From Xylaria sp. FL1777 (lineage: Eukaryota; Ascomycota; Sordariomycetes; Xylariales; Xylariaceae): a stretch of DNA of 64,000 bases. Position 1 is the stretch's first letter; the number at the start of each line of letters is the position of its first letter. The notes under the pieces are model-generated. The model saw only the letters and a program-made list of their open reading frames with translations. It was not told the origin of the DNA and made no database searches. The DNA is taken from assembly GCA_022578965.1 (NCBI GenBank), contig MU400522.1:484134-548133 (forward strand). Reading direction: 5' to 3'. Made by a program: the position numbers and the translations under genes. Below, in pieces: positions 48,738 to 58,990 of the stretch.

Positions 48738-51337
48738 ATGAGTCAACCTGAAAATGCGAGAAGCATGGATGAACCATCAAATATGGGAGGGTCAGTCAAG
48801 AGAGCGAGAGAACGAGCTCAGGGTGGCTTACCTAGGACATTACCTCCATCTACGCAAGACCCCTCGACGGTAGCTAGGCGGCCACTAGCGGCCAATGGAC
48901 GACAACCAAAGGACGGCACAGTTGGTATGGCGATTTCCAGGCCAACACAAGTTCCTCAGTGGCCACTTGCTGGCCCTATTGCGTCTCCTGCTTCTGTAGA
49001 CTCTGAACCCTATAGGCCTCCGCCCGGACGGTCACAGCCACCACAGCGACCTCCTCGACCTAGCATAGTGCCTTCGATTTTAGACGGTTCTCGCGTTCAA
49101 GACCCAACACCAACTTTCCAGTACGTACCGCAGAGTACAGGGAATCTAGAACCCTTAACTCCGGTGACACCGGTTACTCAATCCTCCAGACCCTCAACTC
49201 TTTCGTCAGTTGGATCAATACCCGACTTCCCTCTACCCGTGGCTGGACCTAGTGGCCTTCCAAGGCGCAGTGTAAACCTTGGCCCTCCGCCATCTGCGCG
49301 AAGAGGTGCTTCATCGTTCTATTCTACTGCTTCATTCGTTTCTCCTATTCCAGAAGAGAGCCCAAGGATAAGGTCCCATACCTCATACGCTTCGAGCGCT
49401 GCGATTCCGGAGAGTTTCGGAAGCCTGTCCCCCGGTAGTCAAAATGACCCATACTTTGACGAGACGATAGTGGAGGAGTCATTTATTAGCGATGATGCAG
49501 ATGATAGCCGCTTGGTCAGGAGTGCAAGTATAGGGAAAAGGGGGAAGCCATCTCTCGTCACTACCAAGGCTGCTGATAAGTCGCCCTCAGGGTCACAGCG
49601 ACCCGCACCTAAACCTATACAAGGTAGTCTATTTGCTAACGGTACTGGCTACGTTGATGGTTCATCCAGCTCTTCAGCACAAAGTACCACCAAGAGCGGA
49701 GGTCCGGCATTGACTACTAACAGCATGTTAAATGCTTTTGAAAGTGCAAGCGCAACAGATCCATCAACCGTGTCTAGAATGGAACTGCCACTGAGACCTT
49801 CGAGATTATCCGGCCTCCGACGACCACCACGTCTTGATATAGACGCAGTCCGAACAGCCGAAGCGCGAGGCAGTCTTACTAGTTTGCCAGACTTGATTCG
49901 ACGGGCAACTAGACTTGCTTCGATGATGGATAGAGGCAAAAGACCCGCCAGTCGTTTTGATGACCTCGACTTTCCAGCAGAGATATATGGCATGGATACA
50001 GAGAAAAACGACTATTGTTCGTACTACAGGGACTTATCCATAGAGACGCTCGCTAACAAGTTACAGATGAGATGGAAAAACACCAGTCGGGTTTGTCAGA
50101 CATGCTCGCTGCATTTCCTCCTCCTGCCAGTCGACGTAGCATGCGGCAAAGTGTTGCCTCGTGGCCATTACCTCGACGCGCTTCCCGTGCGCCAACCGCA
50201 TCGGGAACAGAACCTACAAGCATGGATGGGTCTGAAAAGCCTAAAACCCGACGGAGATGCTGTGGTCTTCCCCTCTGGGGATTCTTGCTCGTAATTGTTA
50301 TTGTCATCGCCATTATTGTTGCTGCTGTCGTGGTCCCAGTTGAGCTCCTAGTGGTCAAGAAGAGTAACGCGCAGCCAGTGCAAAACTGCATGCAAGAGCT
50401 GCCATGTGCTAATGGCGGCACAAGCGTCGTCACCCAAGGCGTGTGTTCCTGCATTTGCTCTAACGGTTTTGTTGGAAAAAACTGCACAACTCCTGCGGCA
50501 CAAGGCTGCACAACGACAACACTTGAAAGAGAAGATGCTACCGAGATTAGCAATGTCACAATCGGGCAGGCAATCCCGAGACTCGTGCTCGACGCACAGA
50601 CAAATTTTTCCGTTCCTCTTAGCGCGACCTCCATTCTTTCGAAGTTTAGCTCAGCTGGGCTCTCTTGTAATGCAGAGAACGCATTGGTCACGTTCGATGG
50701 AAGCTCGCTCCGTACGCTAGATGGCCAGGGGAAAAGCGTTGATCTCAGTGGTGACGGCTCTCCTGCGCTGGGTGCAGCAGTCGATAATTCGGCTGATAAT
50801 GAGATCACTCTCACTCTTCTCCCTGGAATTGATGCTACTATCACCTTCAATGCACCAGTGGAAACTGGTCACATATTTGTGACCACTTTCACGATCGGTG
50901 GACCCAGTATCACTTCTTCATCAACTGGATATCCAACTGCCGACCCTCCAACATCTAGCACCCCATTAACAACTTCATCTAGTACATCTTCACCTATCAC
51001 AACTCGGCCAACCAGCACATCAAGCAGAACAACGAGCAGTACACCGACGAGTTCGAGCACGACGACGACCCCTACGGCACAGCCTACGGGTGCATTCACC
51101 GTTACTGACAATGTCGTTGACTTCGCGCGGGTAGCAGTTCTTTTCGTTCTCCAAGAAAAATCGGTGGACCAAGCATCGACGGCACAGAGCCTCCTTCAAA
51201 AATTCTTCAACGACGCCGATTCTGATACAACAGCGGACCAAGCACGAAACATCACCATAGGCGACAGCAACTCGGTCGACCTAGTTGATTTGTTCGTTGA
51301 TGTAGGCGCTGGTAGAGTGGGCGGAGGCAACAACTGA
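48738..51337 (+). CDS. Single-pass membrane protein with EGF-like ectodomain, 849 aa
   Basis: Exons are 48738-50016 and 50067-51337. The 50-nt intron (donor GTTCGT, acceptor TTACAG) is the only join that keeps frame, and it leads into EMEKHQSGLSDMLAAFPPPA. Residues 1-425 are Pro/Ser-rich and probably cytoplasmic, ending in the conserved SLPDLIRRATRLASMMDRGK. A basic CCGLPLWG motif precedes the membrane segment (about 498-520, FLLVIVIVIAIIVAAVVV). Just outside lies a Cys-rich EGF-like module (about 532-566, with CANGG and a C-x-C-x3-C pattern ending in GFVGKNC). A folded ectodomain and a Ser/Thr-rich stretch (about 705-768) likely to be O-glycosylated follow. I recognise a conserved Pezizomycotina family of unknown role; a cell-surface sensor or adhesion role is only inference. 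Confidence 0.85.
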
Positions 51338-53871
51338 GAGAGCATTTAGATTGGATGAGACTGGACGGCAGCATAATAATGATACCAACTGCTTACTCCA
51401 TATACAGGTGTTAGACTACATGTACGCATACCGAGCGCGGCCCGGTTACATTTGGCGCAATTGGAATGGAGTATACTGCTTAAATTTTTGGGCATTTGAA
51501 AGGCGCAAAGAAGCAAAACTTACAGCACTGTCAGGTGGGGGTTTAATCACACGAGATACAGTCTCGATTACATTCCCCTTGCCTCAATGTACAAATCTAA
51601 ACCGCTCAAAGAGCCTAAGTGGGTTATGTTACCTAGTGACTACAGGAGTTCTTAGCTGTATATACCCTACCCACCTAGATAAGATGGATGGTGCCGAGAA
51701 TAAGTACGGCCAGTTCAACTGTATGCGAGATGAGCTCGAAGCAAGACAGCCGTTATAAGGATTATTCATTGAACGTAAAAGTAGTCTTGTCGTAAAATAT
51801 AGCCTGTCAAGGCGATTCTGATGCATACGTTAGGGGGGATAGGAGGAATCGCAAAAAGGTGGTCACATACGGTGGGAGCCTATATCCCGTTTCGTGTGGC
51901 ATGTCAGAGTTGCATCGCGCGACTCAGCTTCCAGTTCATTGTGTTGTATTTGTTCGTTCTTCAAAACCTAGAGCAGAAAGATCCGATCATAGCTCCGTTA
52001 ATTGGAACTTCTATCAGTAAACTAGACGACCCTAGAATGATTATTGAGTGGAATCAATAGAGAGATGTCAGAATCCAATAAAGACGAGGCTAAAAGGAAG
52101 TTATGGAAATAATAATATATAATGAAGGAGGGAAACAGTAAGACACAGCGTATGCGGAAGGTTTGTATAGCTGTAAATGCCGAAGACTATCTACCTAATG
52201 AAGGATCCGTAAGACTATACGGCCATTCCATTATCATTTGAGGTCAGCTGTTGTAAATTATTTGTTAATATCTACTTGGCTTTGGTGAGATAACCTTTGC
52301 ACTGCCACGAAGTCAGCACCTTGATGGGATGCCAAGCTCATTGGGTCGAGTCGATGTGCCGGTATACTTACCTAGTCTAGTTAGCAGATCTATGGAGGAT
52401 GAGAAGAATCCTTCGTGCGCTGTACAGTTGCCTGCGAGGAACTTCTTTCTTTAATGCTACCGTCGCATACCTCCGAGACATGTATGTCTTGAACTTTGGC
52501 GACGCGCCAATAATAGACCTACCAATGGGTAGTACCGGTAGATATTAGCTTGCCACTGCTGCTATAAGGAATAAGAAAAAAAAACACCTTCTTTTATGCA
52601 TTTGGGTTTTCATGTTTGACTATATCTAGTGTATATGAATGTGGTACTTAGATACCATAGCTGACTGACTAAGAGTAGAACGCAGCACAGATACACTAAT
52701 ACTATATTTTTGCTTGGCTTATGTCTTACACAATGCGGTGCAGCTGAACGAATGTGTGTAGTAACAAGCATACGAACCACAAATTATAGTGGTTTCTCAA
52801 TAGTAAGGCAGAGGATACTGTAGCTAGCTTGATGTCCGAAGTGTCCGGAGTAGGCGTATCCATCCGTATGTGCGCGAGTAAAAACGAAGACAATATAAAA
52901 GACAGGCGTGTCAGCACAAGACAAGAATACACGTCTACTCAAATTCCTGGACTACTGTAGATAATCGATAAAGCAGTGTAGAACAGAAAACAGAAACGAT
53001 CTTCTTCTGTACAAACCAACAGTTAGTACTTTTACCCATTTACAGCAGGTTTTACACAAAGTGAGTTCTGCAGTGTCATAAAGACGAGCTGTGCCGCTGG
53101 GGAGGATCTGTGCTGACGTCGGACTGTCCTGCTGGAGTCTAGTGTAACTCCTTCGGGGCAGGTTATGGAGAACATCGGTCCCCTAAAAGTGGCGTTGTTC
53201 AGCTCACGTTAGTGTATCTTGCATGCGGATGACATATGGGGGCCGGTTGCCAAGAGGGCTGCTCTGGTGGTTGCTTTTTGTCTCGGACGCCCGACCCCAG
53301 AGGATGGGGCCTATGGGAGACCCCTTCGCATCCCACCCGCTTATCTAAATATAACGCCATAGGATTTTTTATAGACGATGACGATGTCACCTTGATCCCA
53401 ACCCGGCCATGTGTTTTCCTTGGAGGAACATGTGCGGATGATGATCAGTGGGCCTAGGGTCTTTGGATGGCCGGATAGAAAAGAATATAGATTCCCCCGG
53501 CCTCGGGCTGCGCGATGGACCATTGGATGTTACAATATATTTTCATCAAGCCGATAATGGGATCGATCTCGCTAACGTTAAGAAGAGCCAAAGGGAAATA
53601 ATTATACAAAGAGGAGGAACATTGAGCTGAGATTGAAGGATTAATGAATTTATTCGACGTCGGGACAGGGACACACGAAAATGGATACGCATAATACGAT
53701 GAATAACGCATCTTATAAAAGGAATGCGGTACGTTGCTTCCAGCTCGGCGTGTGCTATTAGAGGGAGCACGTTATTCGCTCTATGCTTTAAGAGTTAATC
53801 GTGATGTTAACATCGTGGCATCGTAGGACACTAGCGAGATAACAGAGTCGCCTATCATCCCCTTGGCCTTC
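51338..53871. other. Intergenic, about 2.5 kb; weak protein-like relic at right
   Basis: No intact gene is seen. A short + frame ending near 53457 includes PTRPCVFLGGTCADDDQW, which resembles the N-terminal strand of nucleoside 2-deoxyribosyltransferase-like proteins. A second frame, 53448-53630, follows in a different register. Neither could be extended or joined. The last 250 bp should contain the promoter of the gene at 53872. Confidence 0.4.
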
Positions 53872-55251
53872 ATGCAGAATCTGCCACGCCCTCAACAGGC
53901 TTCTCAATCAGCAGCCGAGTCGCAAGGACCGGAACTAGAGAAATGGAAGTCGAGGGTGCCAAAGACGGGGAAATCCCCTTTGATCCCTACGCCACTCTTC
54001 TCCTCTGAAAAATGCGTCGTGGGGGTAGAACCCATGGCTACTATCAGCGAAGCTACTGTCAGCGAAGCTACTATCAGCGATGCTACTACTCTCAGTGAGC
54101 TACCAGCTCTAGTTCCAGTAGAACTATCATCAACAAACCCAACGATAGAATGCGTATCGCCTACAAGTACTGCTGTCCCGACGACGGCAGATCCAACACC
54201 AATATCACCTTCACCGTCGCTATTCCCTATGCCACCAGCTACTGATGGCATGGGCATTAAGGCGCCGGTGCCTCTGCACCCTTCAAATTCAGTAGCTTCG
54301 CGCAGTTCGGTATATTCCCAGAGCACTATTAGCAACACCCTAGCACCAGCGAGACCACGCCCGGCGAGTTCAGTCTACTCGCAAGATACTCTTGCCGCAG
54401 TGCCAGCGATGCCATCCCCGCCGATGCCTAATCTGCCAGCTTGGGTGTCTGAGTTGCAAGAAGCAGGTGCACCACCTTTCACCGAGATGAACACGGACGA
54501 ACAACCACAAGTACCCACGCCCATGGAACAGGTCACGGAGGAACAGCAAGCACCTCAGCAGATCCCATCCTTGGAGAGCCAAGTTCCCCTGCTGCGGAGC
54601 CCGAGTTTACTACAAGAACGAGGCAATAGGAGAAGGACGATGCCCAGTCCGACAGGGGGCGTGATCATGCACGGACAGGATAGGACAAGCAGGAACAGTC
54701 AACCACCAGCTTATAGCCCCGAACCATCACCGCCGCCTGAAATCACCACAGTAGCGGCGGACACGGACGGAAGCGCCTGGCCACTGCAAACGCCACCGGC
54801 CATCCACAGCATCCCAGAGAAGCACCCGGCCCGCATGGCACACGGATCCGGCATCTCGAGATCGGTACTGCGCTCCTACCACGTCGCGAACAAAGAATCG
54901 ACCTCCTCGTCAATCACGTATCCGACGCCCGGCCAGCTCGAGCCCCCCGGCATCGGCGACGCCTCGCTGCGCGCCAGCGTGGCCGACTCGCACACGCCCA
55001 TCTGCCGGCCCGCGGAGCTGCGGTCGGGCTGGTGGAGCGACGAGGAAGAGGATCCCGAGCAGCAGGCAGCACGCGGCAGCGGGCTCAGTTTTGCCGTCAA
55101 GGGGCTGAAGGGGGGGGAGAAGGAGAAGATGCCCGCCGACGCGCGGTCGCGGCGCGCGAGGAGGATCAGGATCATGGTCGGCGCGGCTGTCGTTGGGGTG
55201 CTGATTATTGTGGCTATTGCTGTTGGGGCTGCGGTGGGCACTCGTAAATAA
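53872..55251 (+). CDS. Unrecognised protein with C-terminal membrane segment, 459 aa, single exon
   Basis: The protein is low in predicted order: Pro, Ser, Thr and Glu-rich throughout. It has a short repeated unit near residues 56-70 (SEAT[IV]) encoded by three 15-bp tandem DNA copies at 54037-54081. Two RSSVYSQ-type motifs occur near residues 146 and 167. The only hydrophobic segment is at the extreme C-terminus (about 434-456, IMVGAAVVGVLIIVAIAVGA) after a strongly basic stretch (RSRRARRIR), so the topology is that of a tail-anchored or single-pass type II protein with the bulk in the cytoplasm. The ATG at 53872 is the first in frame; an upstream exon cannot be ruled out. I do not recognise the family, and GC content rises sharply toward the 3' end. 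Confidence 0.7.
   Translation: MQNLPRPQQASQSAAESQGPELEKWKSRVPKTGKSPLIPTPLFSSEKCVVGVEPMATISEATVSEATISDATTLSELPALVPVELSSTNPTIECVSPTSTAVPTTADPTPISPSPSLFPMPPATDGMGIKAPVPLHPSNSVASRSSVYSQSTISNTLAPARPRPASSVYSQDTLAAVPAMPSPPMPNLPAWVSELQEAGAPPFTEMNTDEQPQVPTPMEQVTEEQQAPQQIPSLESQVPLLRSPSLLQERGNRRRTMPSPTGGVIMHGQDRTSRNSQPPAYSPEPSPPPEITTVAADTDGSAWPLQTPPAIHSIPEKHPARMAHGSGISRSVLRSYHVANKESTSSSITYPTPGQLEPPGIGDASLRASVADSHTPICRPAELRSGWWSDEEEDPEQQAARGSGLSFAVKGLKGGEKEKMPADARSRRARRIRIMVGAAVVGVLIIVAIAVGAAVGTRK
54037..54081 (+). repeat. 15-bp in-frame tandem repeat
   Basis: Three consecutive copies of GCTACTATCAGCGAA with one or two substitutions encode Ala-Thr-Ile/Val-Ser-Glu/Asp units. A fourth, degenerate copy follows. 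Confidence 0.85.
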
Positions 55252-55948
55252 ATAAAGAAGTAAATACATACATAAATCATGAGTGGAAGGTTCTATTCTG
55301 GGAGTTCTGGGAGCTATAGGAGTTGGTGGGGGGTCTATGAGAGATGAGGCTGCATCTGGCGCGGTGTTCATCGGAGTTGGGGGGGAAGATTGACTACTAC
55401 TACTTACTACTCGGACAACACGAGGTCTGCTTACTTGGGTACTTGTTTTATTATCGCAAAGCCTTATCTCTTGCTGATTTGGTCCTGTAAATAAAAATTT
55501 AAAAAAAAATGATACAAATTTCAAGATCAGATGGGTCTCGGCCCCATTCATCACGCATCTTCATGCAGCATCATCATCGTATGTACTGCGTATGTGGTCT
55601 TAGAAGAAGAATAAGACGTCACAGAGATAGCTCCGGGCTCGCACGGAGGATGGAAAGTGCCGACCGAGGTGGAGCAGACTATGCCCAATCCCCCCAAATC
55701 TCAGCACCGATCTAGCCCGGAGCTTCCAAGTGCCACTCCACTACCCTGGCTCCGGTCACCTGGCATGCAGAGGTAGCATCTCCCTCGAACCTCATAATCT
55801 ATCTGGTTTTACGTGGCGTTGCCTAGAGGTAGGTATCCAGAGAAGCGTTGATGAGTGCCGAGGCGTCGACTTTATCCTTCCCCTCTCCTCCATCTATGTA
55901 CTTTTGTTATCTCTCTGTCCGTCTACGTGCCACGCCGTCACCTACCTA
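55252..55948. other. Spacer and promoter of the Zn2Cys6 gene
   Basis: Minus-strand open frames here are shadows of the preceding coding exon. From 55855 to 55948 the + strand is pyrimidine-rich (CCTTCCCCTCTCCTCC), consistent with a transcription start region for the regulator at 55949. Confidence 0.45.
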
Positions 55949-58857
55949 ATGGAGCAGAAGCCATCCTCCGGCCCGTCTTCTCAGGGGCGCCAGAAGATGA
56001 ACTACGCCTGCGAAGCCTGCCGCGCAGCCAAGACGAAGTGTCAGTCGGGACCTCAGCCCGACATATGTAAGAGGTGTGGCGTCGCCTTGCTCCCCTCTCT
56101 TGGCCTTAGACCTACACACAGCTGGCGGCTATTCCCCGAGGGGGTCGGGAGGAAACGCAGGTGCTGATTTGGGCTGGCTAACAGACGCATGTACTTTCAG
56201 GTGCTCTGAATTCAAGCGGGAGTGCATTTTCCGCACTGGCCCGCGTACGCGACGGCCCAAGGCTTCGCGAATGTGAGTATCCCTATTACCTATCTACATG
56301 TTGGGTGTTTTCTCCTTCATGTTAGTCTATTATCACGTTATATTCCAAATACTCCTAGATATATTCAGTTCAGAGGCTGTTCCCCCCTTCCCCTAGATCT
56401 CAGATATATTGACATTGCACATCATTCTTCATGTAACGAGTAACTCACCACAACAGAGATCCTCACGCAGCCAGCCTCCCTCCACCGCCTGGTCCCAGCA
56501 AGACCTTTAGCATAGACTTCGAGATGCCGGTGGCGGAGGAGCCTAGCGATGACTTCGAGGAGCTGCGCCAACACCACGAGCGCATCTTAGAGGACCTGGT
56601 GCTCAACAGTGATGAAGACGAAGACAGGCAGGAGGTTAGCGAAGACCTCACAAGCCTAATTCATGGCACTGCTCCTGAGCCCAAAGCTTTCAGCTTCAAT
56701 GACATGTCTTCGTCGCCTTCCGTCTCCCTATCCGGGACGAGCTCCTCCTGGACCGAGTCCTCTGCGAGGATGCTGGAGAAACAGATGTCCAAGCCGATGC
56801 TGAACCTCAGCATCAAGCCGCAGTTCAACCTCGACAGCGCCACGAAGCTCCTCGCGTCGTTCCGCGATATGCTGCCTCATATGCCGTGTCTCGTGTTCCC
56901 CGAGAACGTGGACGTGAGGTCACTTGCGAGGAATTCGCCCTTTGTCCTGCTCGCTGTCCTCGCCGTCACGAGCTGCTCGAGTAGTCTCCAGGGCCACAGT
57001 CTTTACGATGAAGAGTTCCGCAAGGTGCTCGGGCTGAAATTCGTTGCAGGCGGTGAGAGGTCGTTGGAATTATTGCAGGGGATTTTGATATATTGCGCTT
57101 GGTGAGTTCAACTGAGATTTCATCTATGATTATTTCCATGAGAAGAATGCGTGGGATCACAATGTTCTGAGGCGCATGCCATGAGCAAGGTGAGAGAGAT
57201 ATTAATGAAGAACGCAAGATTTGAATTTGGATCAAGTTCGAAGACTTCCCTAACAGCTATATCTGCGTAGGTATCCGTTCCACCTCCGGCCCAAGAACAA
57301 GCAATCTTTCCAGTACCTCCGTATGGCAGTTGATATAGTTCATGACCTCGAATTGGAACGAGAGTCGGAATTCGATCTATCTTTAATAGCGCCCGACCAG
57401 CGCGCCCGCAAACTGGAAAACATCCGTGGTCTCCTAAGTTGTTTCTACAGCATATCGTCGTGAGTCGTATCAATTCAATCTACAAGGATATTTCCCCAAT
57501 GCGATAATACTAACAACAACAGATTCTCAACGACATGGAATAGGAACTCTACTCTCCCATATAGCCCGCAGCTCTTACGGTGCGCCGAGCTGTTGGACCA
57601 ACACAGCAAACTAGAACAGGATCATCATCTCACCTGGCTTGTGCGCATTCAGTGTATCCTCGAGGGGTTCATCCAGGCACGGCGTAACTATGATCGCGGG
57701 CCGCGAGACTACCAGAGCGAGATGCAGCGGGACCTCATTTACGCTGGGCTCGAGGCCCAATTTCGAGACCTCAGAGAGAGGATACCAGAGAAATACGCTT
57801 CGACGAGTAAGTTTCAAGTTCACCCTACGCCCGACTTCCCTCCATTTCGTTCATTATTCATTTTCCCTCACCAATTTGAACATGAATTATCGCAAACAAG
57901 ATGAAATGATCCACTACTTGTGGGATACAGCAGCAGGCAGATCTCAAAATTGACGCAGTCATCACAGCAAGCATCCTCGTAGCATCGCATGTGACGGAAT
58001 CCATCATGCTCGCGCCGGTACTCATCCGCATCCCGCGCAAGTTCGGCATCAAGGACTCCGAGACGGTGACCTCGGAGCGCCTTCTCGGGGCCGCGCGGCG
58101 GGTGCGCCGCGTCTTCGACCACATCACGTCGCTGGCGCCGCACGAGTTCACGGGGTTCTGCGGCGCCGACTACGGGCGCTTCATCATCGCCGTAATCGAG
58201 GCGTACCGGCTCTCGTTCCCGATACCGGGGCACTGTCGCGACTACGACGTCGCGCAGGGACGCCGGATCCTCGAGTTCGGGGACATGTTGCAGAAGCTGG
58301 TGGGGGCCACCCCTGACGCTACGACCCCGGAAGGAGGAGGGGACGCAAAAGGGAAGGAGGGGGATAAGGGTGGCGCGGCTGCGGTCAAGAAGGCGAGAAC
58401 TGATGCTTCCGCCGCCCTCAGGGTCGTGCTACGCTCCGTGAAGGCCAAGTTCGAAGAGAAGAACGCCGCGTTCGAAGCCATGCTGGCTGCGGCCGCTGGG
58501 GGCGAGTGGGATGTTAGGGACTCGATGGGGAGCTGTCCCATGCTCAACGGGAGCATGGACCAGTATATCCCGCTGTGGGCGGGACAGCAGGGCGTCGGCT
58601 CTTACGCGACGAGTCAGACGAGCGGCTCCGGGACGGCGGCGGATGCCCTGTCGGGTGTTTTGGGATTGGATCCTGGGACGCAGTTTGTTGGACCGACGGA
58701 GCAGATAGGAGTAGGCGTTGAATCATTTCAGGACAAGCCGCTGATGTACCATGATCTATGGACGAGCATGACTATGGGATGGGTGGGGGACGTGGGTGAT
58801 CTGAACATGGAGGACATTGGAAGCATGGGGTACGGTGAGATGCTTGATCAAAATTGA
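55949..58857 (+). CDS. Zn2Cys6 binuclear cluster transcription factor, 743 aa, six exons
   Basis: Exons are 55949-56073, 56201-56272, 56457-57101, 57271-57459, 57523-57806 and 57941-58857; all five junctions keep frame. The first intron splits the zinc cluster. After joining, the six Cys are at 21, 24, 31, 40, 43 and 50 (spacing 2-6-8-2-6), the standard DNA-binding Zn2Cys6 fold. A basic linker (RTGPRTRRPKASR), an acidic region (about 85-120) and the fungal regulatory middle homology region follow (for example PCLVFPENVDVRSLARNSPF and LLQGILIYCAWYPFHLRPKN). The C-terminus is Gly/Met-rich. It resembles War1/Leu3-type regulators in layout. Targets are unknown. Its tail-to-tail partner is the LaeA-like methyltransferase. 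Confidence 0.9.
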
Positions 58858-58990
58858 TTGCCTATTTCACAAGTCTACGGCGCGACGCTTTCCGCGTGTG
58901 TAAAATAACCACTTAGATATATATTGTCACGGGGAAAAAAAGGAGTCCGCTGTATTCTATGTCCAAGACAACCGTCCCGCCGTGAATACT

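Noticed and set aside
50053..50850. 265-codon minus-strand frame opposite the EGF-like gene
   Set aside because: It lies wholly over a well-supported + exon and its sequence is not family-like.
54910..55554. 214-codon minus-strand frame
   Set aside because: It overlaps the GC-rich 3' end of the tail-anchored protein gene and has low-complexity composition.
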